From assembly GCF_902686445.1 (NCBI RefSeq), contig NC_062213.1, positions 42,544,741-42,608,740 on the forward strand: a stretch of DNA of 64,000 bases, read 5' to 3'. Every line of letters begins with the position of its first letter. Positions within the stretch are counted from its first letter, which is position 1. Both the position numbers and the translations under genes were made by a program. Shown in pieces: positions 32,878 to 45,399 of this stretch. Source of the stretch: Sciurus carolinensis (Eukaryota; Chordata; Mammalia; Rodentia; Sciuridae). The notes under the pieces are model-generated. The model did not search any database. It was given only the letters and a program-made list of their open reading frames with translations, and was not told where the DNA came from.

Positions 32878-35800
32878 GGCAGCCTACAGATCCAGAAAAC
32901 CAACTAATAGCTGCAACTAGTTGTCAATTATTTTTCATCTACTTTCTTCATTGTCCTCTTATAGTCTACTGTAAATCCAGTTTGTTGGACTGGAGAGATT
33001 TGCATCTGTTCTCATCTCCACAGAGTTTTCATTTTTCTATTTATTAAATGTTTACTACATGGTGAGCCCATGTGAAGTACTACACTGGGGTTGGGCTGAC
33101 AGAAGTAAGAAATAAACACATTATGTGGGCAATCAATATAAGATGTTAATTTTTTTATTCTAAAATAAAATTAGTTGCAATTCAGTATGGGATCAGCCTC
33201 ACTGAATAGCTATAAAATACATTGACATGATTTTCCCTTCATGTTTTCAAATATCCTAAAAACAAGGACTCACTCTTATTACCCTATTGTGTCACCACTT
33301 AAGTAGGGTATCTCATTCTGTCAGCGAAAGGCAGGTTTGGAAAGAGAGACCACCTGCTTCAGAGAGGGAGCTGTAAGGGGGTTAATGCCACCCAGTCTGA
33401 AGAGGCACCAGTCAGCTCCAAGCAGCCCCTTGACCTAGTCCTATAACAACAATCCCAACAGAGAAGTTAATCTCCTTAATGGAAAACAGATATGTTTCTT
33501 ACTTACATCTCTTAGAGTTCTGGTCTTAAACATTTCCTGCCTCCTAAACGCTGTGCTTAGCTAAGAGGAGGTAAACGGCCTAGGGATCTGAGATGTCTCC
33601 AAGTGCAGTCAGGATGAAGTATAGCAGACAATGTTACCAAGATAGCACCTTTTACTTCTTTTCCTTTCCTACTGCTACCCAGGGAGTGCATAGAGAAGGA
33701 AGGCTCTTGGGAAACTAATAGAATGAAATGTGGTGACTGGGCAAAGGGCACCTCATTCTTGGTTTCTAATTCTTCTTTGGTAGCATTGGACTGTGACCTG
33801 AGAAGAAAGAATTCTTCTGGGTTTATTAAATATCAGTATTGCATTTGATGGAGACATGTGGTGTTTCAGACTATGAAATGTGCACACAGACTCCCTTTTA
33901 AGGCTTAATAGAATAGGAAAATAACACCATGTTATGGACAGAAATTCAGAAAGATGATCTAGAGTAGGATAATTTAGTAACCATCTGGACCTTATATCAT
34001 GAGAATAAATCACAATACAGTGGATAGGATTCAGGGCTTGTGAACAAAACCCCACAATTTAATTTTTGCTCCGCCAATTACTAATGTGAAAGTCACTTAA
34101 CTTCCTTGACCTTCAACTTCCTGGCTTGAAATGGGGTAATATTGCATCCCAGTGGTTGTGACAGTTAAACTGGGCTTTCATTCATTCATGCGCAAGAATA
34201 AGGTGTTATTTATTCTACTGAATGAAACGGATATGGATTTTTTAAGCTCGAGTGTGTGAAAATCCAAGTTTATCTTTTTACATTGGTTGGATTTGGGTTG
34301 TGCCATAAACTCCCATTTCTTTCAGTGGCAGAACTCAGTACCAGCCAGTTCCAGGTAAATCAGCTTACTCCAAGATATTCTCTGTCAAGCGTGTTGGACC
34401 CTGTCCTTTTTGACTATGTAAGTGTGAACTGTCTTTCACTGGGTGGTGTGGGGGGTGAGGAATGCCACAATCAATGGGAAAATGACCCACCCCAGCGGAA
34501 TCAAAGCCAAATATGGGCCCACTTCCTCTTCCCAAGTAGTCAGAGAGTGGGCACACAATGAAAAATGGCCCATAGGATAATCCTATCCAGGACTTCAAAT
34601 CAGCAGTGAGTTGGAAAGAAGGGACCTGGAGAATTATTTCTGGCAGCAATGGCAACAGTAGCATCCAAAGTCCTATTCTGGGAGTGGCGGAAGCTGACTG
34701 AGTGATGTCCTGTGTCCGTTCTGACTGTGGTCATGCCAGTGATCATGTCATCAGCATCTAACCAGGCGCTTCCTGTGCTGTGGTTTTGGCTGAAGGCGGT
34801 CCCTCCCTTTTCTAAGCCCATTGATTCTTAGTACTCTCTGGTATCCTTCCCGTAAATTCCTTTTCTGCTGATGTTAACCAAAGTTGGATTCTTTGTCGGT
34901 AACCAAGAATCCTGACAGTTAAGTTAAGTATTTCCTCCTAAATCTCTCTGAGAGGGCGGTGGAGAGAAGCACCCTAGGTCCCTGGGTGCTTACCTAGCAG
35001 CATCTCCTCAGAGGCATCTTCTCACCTTGGTAATGACTTGCTGGACACAAGCATCTGCTGAGATGACTATGGTTCTCTGCAGCCCTTAGTCATCTTCCCT
35101 TGTCTGCTGGCCACCCCTGAGATGACCTTGCTCCCATCTGCTGCCCCCTGTTCTTATAGGTCACACAACTACTATGGTGTCTCCACCCTACAAGTCTTCC
35201 CGCCTCAGGTTTACATTCTGTACAAGGTCTGTGACCTCTAAATAATTTGCCAGACTGCACCCCACCAAGGCACATAGAGGATCTACAGGTTAACCTGAAG
35301 TCTGTTTGTCTTAGCACTTGGTATTGGCTGTTTGCTTGACTCACAGTGTCATGAGGAACTCTGGGGACTTGCTACCTCCCAGGTTCCCCCACAGGAAGCA
35401 GATCATAGGTAGGACTCCTCCATATTAAGATCCCCAGTCAGCCAGTGATTTCTATGGCCATGACCAGGTAGGAATGGGGCAGGCTGGATGTTCACTACAT
35501 TCTAATTATCCTCTGTTCTCTATCTCGCCCCCATTCCCACTTTGGAGGATCTGATACTTCTTTGAGAGGAGAGGGAAATCTGGCCTAGATGTATCCTATA
35601 TTCTTCCACTTTTATTCTGTTTATTTTTAGACCAGGAATTTAGCATATATACCACGTTTTAATTTATCATTTAGTGCAATATATAATATTAGGGTTCACT
35701 TTGATATATATATGCCAACTTTTATTTTAAAAACATATTCACTGAACTACTTTAAAAACCAAATCACATTTTTCAAATTTAACATTTTAAAAAATATGTA

Positions 35801-36266
35801 ATGAAAAATAGTAACTTCTATCTCACACTTATATCCCCCAGAAACTACTTATATCCTAGGGATTTTCCCATAATATTATGCTATTTCTTTTGATTATTGA
35901 TCTGTTTTCTCTTATGAAATGTGTGTTTTTTGATCTATTACATTTCCCTTTTCACCTGTCCAACCTTCCACTTAAAAACCCCATTAAAACACATTAATTA
36001 AAATTAGAATGTCAAAAGCTAGGACAGTCATTTAATTGCCAAGCAATCTATTGCCAGAATATAAAGAAAACAGCACTATGTTTATGTAGCTGAACTCACA
36101 GAGGATAAAATTTGAGTGAAAATATGTTTAAAAGATTATTAAAAGGGACTATAGACAAAACTTACATATTAACAAAATTACACACATTTAAGAGAAGAAG
36201 GAAAGACGTGGAGTGGGGATAAGAAGAAAAAAGTGAAAATATTTACATCGAAAAAAATCAAAATAC
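32878..36266. other. Stretch without gene; scattered old repeats
   Basis: About 33030-33100 (tttattaaatgtttactaca) and 34060-34175 (gtgaaagtcacttaacttcc) look like MIR or L2 relics. Small ORFs at 34256-34561, 34600-34821 and 35090-35344 have no recognisable product. AT-rich DNA at 35640-36250 holds nothing assignable. Confidence 0.5.
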
Positions 36267-36487
36267 AGGCCTGGCACAGTGGCACACACCTGTAATCCCA
36301 GTGGCTCAGGAGGCTGAGGCAGGAGGATTGTGAGTTCAAAGCCAGCCTCAGCAACTTAGCAAGGCCCCAAGAAACTCAACAAGACCATGTGTCTAAATAA
36401 AAATACAAAAAGGGCTGGGGATGTGGTTCAGTGGTTAGGTGCCCCTGAGTTCAATTCCCAGTACAAAAATAAAAATAAAAATAAAAA
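36267..36487 (+). mobile_element. B1/ID composite SINE, best-preserved copy
   Basis: The B1 half starts ggcctggcacagtggcacac and continues with tgtaatccca, ggaggctgaggcaggaggat and the rest of a 7SL-like domain to about 36400. After an A-rich linker comes an ID half (gggctggggatgtggttcag, B box in gagttcaattcc), then a (AAAAT)n tail. Pol III boxes of the B1 half are visible (A box in ggcacagtggcac, B box in gagttcaaagcc). This fused architecture is the main clue to a squirrel-like host. Confidence 0.92.
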
Positions 36488-36844
36488 TTCATATGTACTT
36501 GGCTTTATCAGAAAAAATACCATATTATAAAAAATATTTTTGAATAGCTCTAGATTGACTACCAACCAGATTAAAACAAGATTAATATTTACTAATTTAT
36601 TAGAGATGAAAAAAAAAACATTGTATAAAAGCTTTATTCCATATAGAAAAGTAAAAAGCTCCAGAAAATAAGGAAGGCTAGTTCACATGAGTACATTAAA
36701 ATAGCATAAGGAGATTATATAAGAACAAACCAACACTTTTAACAATAAATATAATTGGTTTAAAATTCTTTATTGAAGTCAAATATCCATATTTGATAAA
36801 AAACAAATTTTTATATCATCTTTGAAATCAAAAAGGCCTATTTT

Positions 36845-36965
36845 TAAACCCAGATTCTGCCATATACCACTTGTGTGATTTAGGCATGTCTCTGAATGTC
36901 TGTATAACTCAGTCTTCTCATCTATATAATGAAAATGAAATGTCAACTTTCTACAGTTGTTGAAG
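36845..36965 (+). mobile_element. MIR SINE relic
   Basis: cccagattctgccatatacc, then gtgtgatttaggcatgtctc, then cttctcatctatataatgaa follow the order of the MIR core and tail on the + strand. Diverged, with no TSD expected at this age. Confidence 0.65.
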
Positions 36966-37951
36966 AATTAGATGAGATCAAACAAACCTCAAAGCAACCA
37001 CAACAGTGTAAACATGTTTTTACATCTAATCAAGTCTAGTTCAAGATCTGAAATCAATGGTTCTCTTTATTATTTTTAGCACATTATAATCACACACAAT
37101 AGTGGGATTCATTATGCCAAATTTGTTCATGAACATAACATAATCTGATCAATCTCATTCCCCAGTACCTTCCATTTTCCTCCACTCCTCTCTCCCTCTG
37201 ATCTTCTTGTTCTACTCTACTAATTCCTCTTCTAATATCATTATTATTTTAATTACTCACACACATATATATATGATTCCTTGTGGCCTAGCATAATTTG
37301 GTAGGTTTTGTGCACCAGTGACTCTTTTCTCTCTTTGTATATACCTCTTAAAGAACATAAAGAAAATGCAACTTGTAACTTAAGTAACCACTTTTTTTCC
37401 CAATATTTAGAGAATACTTTCTTAGTTAAGGAACCAAGTCTTAAAATTCCTCTAGAGTCCCCAACCAAGTCCTTCATACTCTACACTTTTGCCAAGCAGT
37501 CCTCAATATTATTCTCTCTTGTTTTCTTTTTCCTTCCCTCACTTTTCACCTGAACCATACATTCTTGACTCTCTATCGAGTCTCCTGATTCTGGAGTTAT
37601 AAATCATACAAACTTGGCTGCAAAGTCAGATATTTTCCTATGGGGAAGATGAAGAGAGAAGTTGCATTGATCAAAAGGCAGAAATAAAGGAAGAATGAAG
37701 CAAAATTGTAATTATGCTTTAGCAATTTTGGCTCCATCACATATGTAAAGGGCTTTACAAGTAATAAATACTATCTCTTCTCTCAATGATTCCTAACATT
37801 CACAAATGCTTAGTCTTTGTTTTTGATATATCTTCCATAAATGAAAATACTTAATCCTCAAATATTAAATTTGTCATCACTCTTTTCCCAGCTCTACCAA
37901 ATTTGCAATTGGAAAAAGCAAACTAATTCACAAGAAAGAGAGTGGTGTTTT

Positions 37952-38156
37952 TTGGTTTTGTCCCCCTGCAGTACTGGGGATTGAACCCAGGGGTACATTA
38001 CCACTGATTTATATCCTCAGCCCTCTGATTTTTTTTTTTTTATTTTGAGATAGAGTTTTGCTAAGTTACACAGGTTGGCCTCCAACTTGTGAACCTCCTG
38101 CCTCAGCCTCCTGAGTCTCTGGGTTTACAGTCATGCATAACCATACCTAGCTTAAC
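37952..38156 (-). mobile_element. B1/ID composite SINE
   Basis: On the - strand: the B1 half from ctaggtatggttatgcatga (about 38150) through ctcaggaggctgaggcagga, linker, then the ID half ending ttcaatccccagtactgcag. A 9-bp TSD, tggtgtttt, lies at 37943-37951 and 38157-38165. Confidence 0.88.
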
Positions 38157-38165
38157 TGGTGTTTT

Positions 38166-39109
38166 AAAGCAAACTTATAATTCAGATAAAATTTAAAACC
38201 CATCTTATAATTTGAATAATCACCTCCTAAAGTCTCTTTTCTAGGCTTGATTTTTTTCATTAAATTTTCTTAAAGCAAGGCACACCTGCACCCTTACCAT
38301 CCCCAAGGGCTCCAGAGTGAAACTAGATCCCACAAAAGAGCCCCTTGGTTGTTCCAACCTTTCTAAAAGTAAGATTTTTTTTTTCCTCCTGACATTTTAG
38401 AAGTGTTATTAAAACTCACTGGATTCTTGGGATTTGGAGAGGGAAGAAAAGAAACAACTGAAACCTTGATTTTCCTCCCCTGGATATCATGTTTGTTTTG
38501 ACATGTGGGTGTGGTGTGCTTTTCTGGCAATGACTGCACAAATTCAACCCTGGGTGTCTGCAGGACACAGCACAGCCATGTCTAGGTTGCTTGGACAGGA
38601 GTATTGCTTTTCTTTCTGTAGGTCACTCACACACAGCTGCTTGACTCAGGTGTCATAGCACTAGGTTGCTTTGTTCTTTCATTAATATCTTAAGCTGCAT
38701 AGTCATGTGTCTGACAACAACAACGAAAAAATAGTGTGAAGGACTAGTTAAGAATTTAATGTAGTTATGAATGTAGATATGGGCTTTGGTGGTCATGGGT
38801 CTCTAGGAAAGGTATGGGTTACAAGTTTTGGCCACCTAGATGATTTTTTTATTGAGTATCAGGATACCATCATTTATGGTGACTTCTTTTTCTTCCATTC
38901 CAACTCTGGTTGTTTCTACCTTCAATTTCAGAGGGAGGTCTTCTTAGACATCTTTGAAAGTTTGATGTTGCATCTATCTCATGTATCATGGTACTTTGTG
39001 TAAATGAGTGACCTATATATTTGTCACATAATTCCTTTTGTTGAAGAGTTTTAATCTTTTTTTCTCTCTCACTCACCATTCTTCCTCTCATGGATTTCTC
39101 TGGTTCTGT
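38166..39109. other. Gap, no gene
   Basis: Nothing recognised. Overlapping ORFs at 38767-39003 (+) and 38870-39112 (-) have no known domain. Confidence 0.5.
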
Positions 39110-39650
39110 CATTTTCGATGCATTGCTAGGCGTTCATGCATTTGTCATATTATTTCACACCTCTGGCTTCATATGTGCTGTTCCCTCTGCCTGGAGTTCC
39201 CTTTTAAAACTCAACCCAAGTGCCACCTCTCCCCAGAACTCTTCCTTGACTCTCCCAAAGAAACCTGTTCATAGCAGTAGCATTTTTAAAGCCAGTATTC
39301 TCTGAGCATGCAACGCTATTAATTCCCTTAATTCATATGACAATCTTAAGTCATAAGAACCATCATTTATAAAAATGTATAGAAGCATCAAGGAATTTGC
39401 CCACACCATCTTGCCCATGGGTGGAGAAGTCCAAATTCAAGTCCAGGCTTGACTTCAAACCCAGTACTCATTATCACCGAACTACTCTATCTTTTCTAAC
39501 AGTTAAAGTATATTTTCTAGTATACTTCAATTATTGGCATACAGTGTTTGCAAGTTCCTTGAGGTCAGAGCTAATATTTTATTCCTATTTATGACTTTAG
39601 TGTATACTAGGACAGTGTCTGGCATAGATCAAGTACTCAAAAGAGTGTTT
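39110..39650 (+). mobile_element. L2 LINE 3' end with a MIR relic inside
   Basis: 39165-39285 (gttccctctgcctggagttc, aagtgccacctctccccaga) and 39535-39650 (gttccttgaggtcagagcta, gacagtgtctggcatagatc) are two parts of the L2 3' end in the correct order. Between them, about 39305-39475 (ggaatttgcccacacca, cttcaaacccagtactca) reads as MIR on the - strand, suggesting an old nested insertion. Confidence 0.65.
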
Positions 39651-39659
39651 TTAAATACA

Positions 39660-42600
39660 GGACTGCAGGTCCCTATTCTGTTAGTTTCCATATTCAGCTT
39701 ACATCAGAATGCCTCTTTTCTCACTGAAATTAAACTCAGCTTCACCAGATCAAGCCGTACCATATGCTAGTGAGGAAAAGCAGAAGGAATCTGAGGCAAC
39801 TGTATATTGGCAGCTCTGAGTGGGGTGAGCAGGAAAAACAATGTGTAAGCGCATAGGGATGCCAGGCTCCAGGAATGAAATAGTTTGTGCAGCTGGGAGT
39901 CAGTGGCAGCCAGCCCACCAATTTCACATAGGAAGCAATCATCGATAGAGCAACAGCACAAACGCAGGAGAAAGATAAACTGTGAAACCAAAAACAGACT
40001 GAAGGAAATCCAAGTAAAGGAGAAAATGTCATGGACAAGATGGAAGGACGTGTCTACATGGACACTGGTATTTCAGGACTGTAGGATGTACCCAAGTATT
40101 GGTTTGCAGTAATTCAAATCACCTGCATTTAGGACTTGCAAGGATACCCAGAGCAACAGAGAAATAAGATTTGTTTAGAGAAATTATAACAGTGGAAAAA
40201 AAGGAACTGCTCTCATAGAAGAAGGATGCAGAGTTGCACCTATGAAATTTTCCATCCACTCTCAATAGTGTACCAGACTCAAGACCCAGTCTTTAACTCA
40301 TGGGACTTTGGGAGTCATCCTAGATCCACTATAGCAAAGTTCTTCTTTAAGATCAATCTAGGATACAGATATTTAGGGTTTAATATGTTTTATGAAAGTT
40401 TGAAAATTATGTCACCTCTGGTAAAAGATACATAACTGTGGCTTTGAATTTTATGAAAAGAGCTAGTATAAAAAAAATGAAAGAGGAAAAAATATGGAAG
40501 AAAATAACCCTTATCTTATAGCACAGAATCTTCATTTTTCTTAGCTTCGGGTTAAAATTCTATGGAAACTTCTTTAGCCATACCAGTGTCTAGACCCTAG
40601 CCCCAGATATTTTGAATTAATTTGCTTGGGGTGAGTCCTAACATCCATTTTTTTTTAATTACTCCCCCTGGGGGATTATTTTACTGCTAGGGTTTAAACC
40701 ATTGCTACATCCATACATGTCACTTGGTGGTAAGAAGGTATTTCATTTGTATTAGCTGAGAAACATGAGAAGACCATCTAAAATTAAAAATTTAGACTCA
40801 ATCTGTAAGAAAATCCAAATGAAGAGTGCTTACTTATATAAATCCATTTATTGTGCAGAACAGCATTAGAATAGTCACTGCCTCTCTCAAGAAAGTGTTA
40901 TAAAATATATGCACATATAACCTGAATTAAGAATAAAAGTAAAATTTGGAATTTAAGAATGGCTGAAATTTAAAAAACTGAGAAATGTTGTGGAAATGTA
41001 TGAGGGACCAGCACATTTTGTCAGAATATGAGGAAATTCAAACTACAGTGAGAGGAATACTCAAGAAGGAAAAGGCTGCTCTTTGGCTTCCTCAATGACC
41101 TGGCATGAAAGTGAACTCCATAAAGGTTTGTGAGAAAAGGAAATCTATGAGATGAGGAGGAGGAGGAGGAGGAAATCTGTGAGATTATGATTATCCTGTG
41201 AATGATAATGTGATGGGGAGTCAGGGAGATGCTGTGACAGAAAAATGATTTGAACTGTGTATCAGCACTGGACTCCACCCACCAAACTTTGCCATGTGAC
41301 TAAACAAATACATTGATGACTCACTGGGGGACCACCTGGCTCTCTAAAGTTTATGAGCATATCAGCATTTTAAAAGATGAATGAACAAGTCAAATGAAGC
41401 CAAAGATTTCCATAGCAAAATGAAGTGTACAAGATGTCATTAATGGAATTCATAGACAAACTGAAGGTGAAGAAACGAAAGCTAAACATCAAAAATAGGT
41501 GTAAGTAAAAGAATAGTATGTAAGCACGCTAAAATGTAAGCTCCTCAAGGGCAACAGCTTTGCTCATCTTGTTTCCCACCAGATCTCCAACACCCAAAAT
41601 GGCACTTACTCTTAATGAGGGCTCACTTGGCGGAAAGATGGGAAATGCCAGATTTTTACATAGATTCAAACTGGACCTTGGTCCAGAAGGTGCTGTGGAG
41701 GAGATAGTCAAAGAAAAACATGTCCAAAAAGTGCAAAGTATTCACAAGTCATCACATGGCATATCTACATGACTGATGTCTTACAAGGGGATTTCCATCA
41801 ACTTATCTTGGTCACACCACGCATGTACACCAGGGAATAGTTCACTTAAAATATTAGCTCAAAGCTGAATGTGGTGACATGGAATTAATTCATGTATTGA
41901 AAAGACCTTGAGGCACTACAATACTGCCAAGTTACTTTTTTCTCTTCAGCCAAAGGTATGCGCTTTTTCCACAGAAAGCCAAGAGGACGTGATCATGAGT
42001 CCATATTATAGTGCAGGTCCATTCCCTGGGGAACACCTCCATGATAATCAAAACCTCTCCCAAGTGGCTCCAAAGATTCTGAGTTCTTGCTCATTTTTTT
42101 TTCCAGAGAACAAACCTAGTTGTCTAATTTATAACTTTTCCAAGAGTAATAATTCTAACAGGAGTCTGAATTTACCTGTCTTGAGTTTGGGGACTCCATG
42201 GATTTCAGTTACCCCTTCTGGCTCCATCGTGCTTACATCAGAGGCTTGTATAAAATCATGGGGCAAACCAAAACAGAGGCCCACATCCATGGATGATAAG
42301 TTGGGCCAAGGTTTCCAGGGCTCCTGTGACTTTATTTTCATCCAGCATCCAACCACTTGTATGGAACACCTGTATCAGGCACTGTGCTAAGCCTGGAGAC
42401 CAGAAAGATTAGTAAGTCAACATGTCTCCCTAGAGCACGTCCTGGTCTGGTGGGGGAGACAAACAGGTTCATCCAAGCAGAAATGGAAAAGAAAGGAAAC
42501 TAACCTTTTTAAAGTGTTTACTAGAGACCAGCTGTGTGCTATATGCATTATCTACTCTCCTATATATAATCTTTCAATCTCACACAGATAAGAAAACTGA

Positions 42601-43840
42601 GGTCCAGAGAGGCTATTTCTCACCCCCAAGCTTCAAACCTGAGCATAGCGGAGAAGGAAGGACATCCAGGGCGCCCTTGCAAGTCCACTCTCTTGTTCCT
42701 CTACCATACTCAAAGGCAATTTCCAAGAAGTTAAAATGACAATGAGTGATCAATGCTGTACAGGTAGTTGGAACAAAGAACTCTGGGAGTACAAAGGCAG
42801 GCTGAAACTGTGGCAGGGAGAGGCAGGGGGTCAGGGACGGCATCACCGAGGATGTGACATTTGAGCTGGACCATGTTAAACAGCTGGAGTCAGTCCTGCT
42901 GGATTACTAATGTGTTGATTTTTTGACTACACCTCTTGGGCACTTACCAGAGCCACAAAGTGAAGGAAGCAATAATTCTTCTCTGGCCACCACAACTGCT
43001 GAAATGGAGTCACCTGCTATTTCTACCCTTTGGTTTCACACAGAGTTTCTCAAACAAGGTTGCAATGTGGAGGATGTTAGCTTAGGGAGCAGCAGGTGTG
43101 TGGAGCAAGCAGGGGAGCAGGCTATGGACGATGGGAGGAACAGATGCTGTTGGTGTTTAGGGACCCACCTGCTTGCAGGAGGGGACTAGAGGCACCAAGG
43201 GTAGAGAAATTGAAGCAAACAGCTCCAAAGTGTATATTCAAAAGCATTCAGAGCAATTTTTGTCTGAGAGTTGTTTAAAAGAGAGACCTGGAGCATAACT
43301 TTAAAAAAGGCAAAGTTTCTGTTTACCTATTGATGATAAATCAACAGGGTTGCACACAGCCAAATGGGTCTTTGAATGTGCTGCTTCATTTTTCCCTGTA
43401 AGTCCAAGGAGAGTCCCAGAAATGGAAAAAATAAGGCATTAAACCTCACCAGAGCAAAACTTGGAAAAATGTGTGTGATCCACTGAACAAAAGACACTGG
43501 GTTGGACATGAATGGAAAGTGCCTTAAAGTAAATTATGGAAAGTTTAGTGACCAGGTACTCTGAAGATGAAGGTAAATAATGAAGCGCCCACCCTAAAAG
43601 CATGCAGAGGCGCCAGGTGGGGAGGAGGTAAAGGGGAAAAAGTGAGATTGTTAAAGTAACATGAGGTTTCTCTATAGGATACAAAGAGAGCACTAGGAAT
43701 GTATTGAATAACTGAAAACTGGAGGGGTGAAGCAGAGGCACCTGAGCAGCCTCACAGTGATACCCTGGCCTTCAACTCTGCCCCTTATAAACTAATTCCC
43801 CCACTGTTACCCATTGTCAGTTGCTGACAAACTACACATT
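39660..43840. other. Stretch without gene; L2 and MIR relics
   Basis: 41525-41620 (gtaagctcctcaagggcaac, ttgtttcccaccagatctcc) is an L2 3' end (+). 42360-42480 (caggcactgtgctaagcctg, ggtgggggagacaaacagg) is L2-like. 42515-42620 (gataagaaaactgaggtcca) is MIR on the - strand. (AGG)n lies at 41153-41173. The longest non-L1 ORF of the window, 41908-42390 (160 codons), has no recognisable domain and runs into the L2-like piece, so I do not call it a gene. Confidence 0.55.
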
Positions 43841-43957
43841 AAATATTTTCTAGTCTGGTGGATGTGAAATAGTCTCTAATACCAGTTTTCATTTGCATTT
43901 TCTTCATCACTATGTCTTCACTTATTCCATATTTCTTTTCTACAAAAAGGTCTATTT

Positions 43958-44046
43958 TTGGGCTGGGGGGATAGCTCAGTCGGTAGAGTGTTTGCATTGC
44001 AAGCACAAGTCCCTGGGTTCAATCCCCAGCACCGCAAAAAAAAAAA
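43958..44046 (+). mobile_element. ID SINE (short, pure poly(A) type)
   Basis: A well-kept tRNA-like body with A box tagctcagtcgg (43972-43983) and B box ggttcaatccc (44016-44026), ending ccagcaccgc and an A16 run that merges with the TSD. TSD: aaaaaggtctattt at 43944-43957 and 44047-44060. The arm sequence gcattgcaagcacaag differs from the gcctagcatgtgtgagg type at 3844 and 8318, so it is another ID subfamily. This copy lacks the ctaaaaaata 3' extension. Confidence 0.92.
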
Positions 44047-44060
44047 AAAAAGGTCTATTT

Positions 44061-44657
44061 ATTTGACCCAGTTATCCCTCTCCTCAGTTGATACCCAAAG
44101 GATTTGAAATCAATATACTATAGTGACACAGCCACATCAAGTTTATAGTAGCTCAACTCACAATAGCTAAACTATGGAACCAACCTAGATGCCCTTCAAC
44201 AGATGAATGGATAAAGAAAATGTGGCATATATACACAATGGAATATTACTCAGCTTTAAAGAAAAATGAAATTATGACATTTGCTGGTAAATGGATGGAG
44301 TTAGAGAATATCATGCTAAGTGAAATAAGACAAACCCAAAAAACCAAAGGACGAATGTTTTCTCTGATATACAGAAGTTTATTCACAATATGGAGGTTGG
44401 GGATAGGGAAGAATGAGTTACTTTATATTAGGTAGGGGGCTTGAAGGAGAAGGAAGGGGAATAGGGGAAGGAATGATAGTAGAGTGAAACAGACATTACC
44501 TCATGTACACGTATGACTGCATGAATGATGTGACCCTGCAATATGTATCATCAGAAAAATGAGAGATTATACTCTATTTGTGTATGATCTATCAAAATGT
44601 ACAAATGCATTCTACTATCATGTACCACTAATTAGAACAAATAACCAATGAATTTTT
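44061..44657 (+). mobile_element. L1-E: 5'-truncated L1 3' end
   Basis: It begins in the ORF2 C-terminal domain (FDPVIPL-like, 44063 on), with [29 protein letters not shown] at 44220-44306, then an ORF2 end and G-rich 3'UTR (44395-44480), ending near tgaattttt. It inserted into the same target as the neighbouring ID: the left duplication copy is 44047-44060 and the right is aaaaagcctattt at 44658-44670 (small differences). Confidence 0.88.
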
Positions 44658-44702
44658 AAAAAGCCTATTTATGACTTGCCCATTTTTCTCATTAATACCC
44701 TT

Positions 44703-44769
44703 GAGTTCTTATTATAGATACTATTATAGATACTAAATCTATAGATACTTATTATAGATACTAAATCTT
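44703..44769. repeat. Short tandem repeat, ttattatagatacta type
   Basis: Three to four imperfect copies of attatagatacta(aatct) within the ancient L1. Local slippage product. Confidence 0.7.
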
Positions 44770-45265
44770 GGTGATTTTATGTGTTTTGTTCCAAATACTT
44801 CCCCTGTACCATGACTTACTTTACTTATCTCTTTATGAGGTATTTTAAGGAGTAGAAATTTTTAATTTTAATGTGGTTACAATGTTTAACAATGTTTTAT
44901 TTTATGACTTACATTTTCAAGTAAGAAAAAATATCTTCCCTCCCATAAAGTTACAAAGGTGATATTTAGGCTATTCTTTCTCCCAAAAACTTTTAAATTT
45001 CATTTTTTTTCTTCATCCAACTAGAATCAAATTGCACATATAGTGTGAGGTAGGGATCCAATAATATATCTCCCATAGGTAACTCGTATCCCAGAACCAG
45101 TAATCTGTAATGCCAACCCTTTAAGACTCTAAAATATTTAAGGTTCCAAAGAGGCCCAGGTCTACTTGTCTTCCACCAATCGAATTCTCTCTGCCTTTGC
45201 CAAAAACACACTGTTGCCATTAACTGCTGGGTCTTTAACAAACCCCCAACATGAGGTAGGCTGTC

Positions 45266-45399
45266 ATTTTTTGTTTGTTTTTTAGTCGTAGGTAAACACA
45301 ATACCTTTATTTTATTTATTTTTATGTGGTGCTGAGGATCAAACCCAGGCCTTACACATGCTTGACAAGCACTGTGCCGCTGAGCCACAACCCCAGCCC
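45266..45399 (-). mobile_element. ID SINE with 3' extension
   Basis: On the - strand: agggctggggttgtggctca (A box), B box in gggtttgatcc, ending gcaccacat, then aaaaataaataaaataaagg and cgactaaaaaaca. TSD taggctgtc at 45257-45265 and 45400-45408. It shares the 3' extension with the copies at 3844 and 8318. Confidence 0.9.

Noticed and set aside
41908..42390. 160-codon ORF, the longest not derived from L1
   Set aside because: No recognisable domain, low-complexity Ser/Pro composition, runs into an L2-like segment. Such lengths occur by chance in 64 kb.
43959..44035. Possible tRNA-Ala gene
   Set aside because: It has A and B boxes, but a poly(A) tail and a TSD, and the acceptor stem does not pair properly. 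It is an ID SINE.
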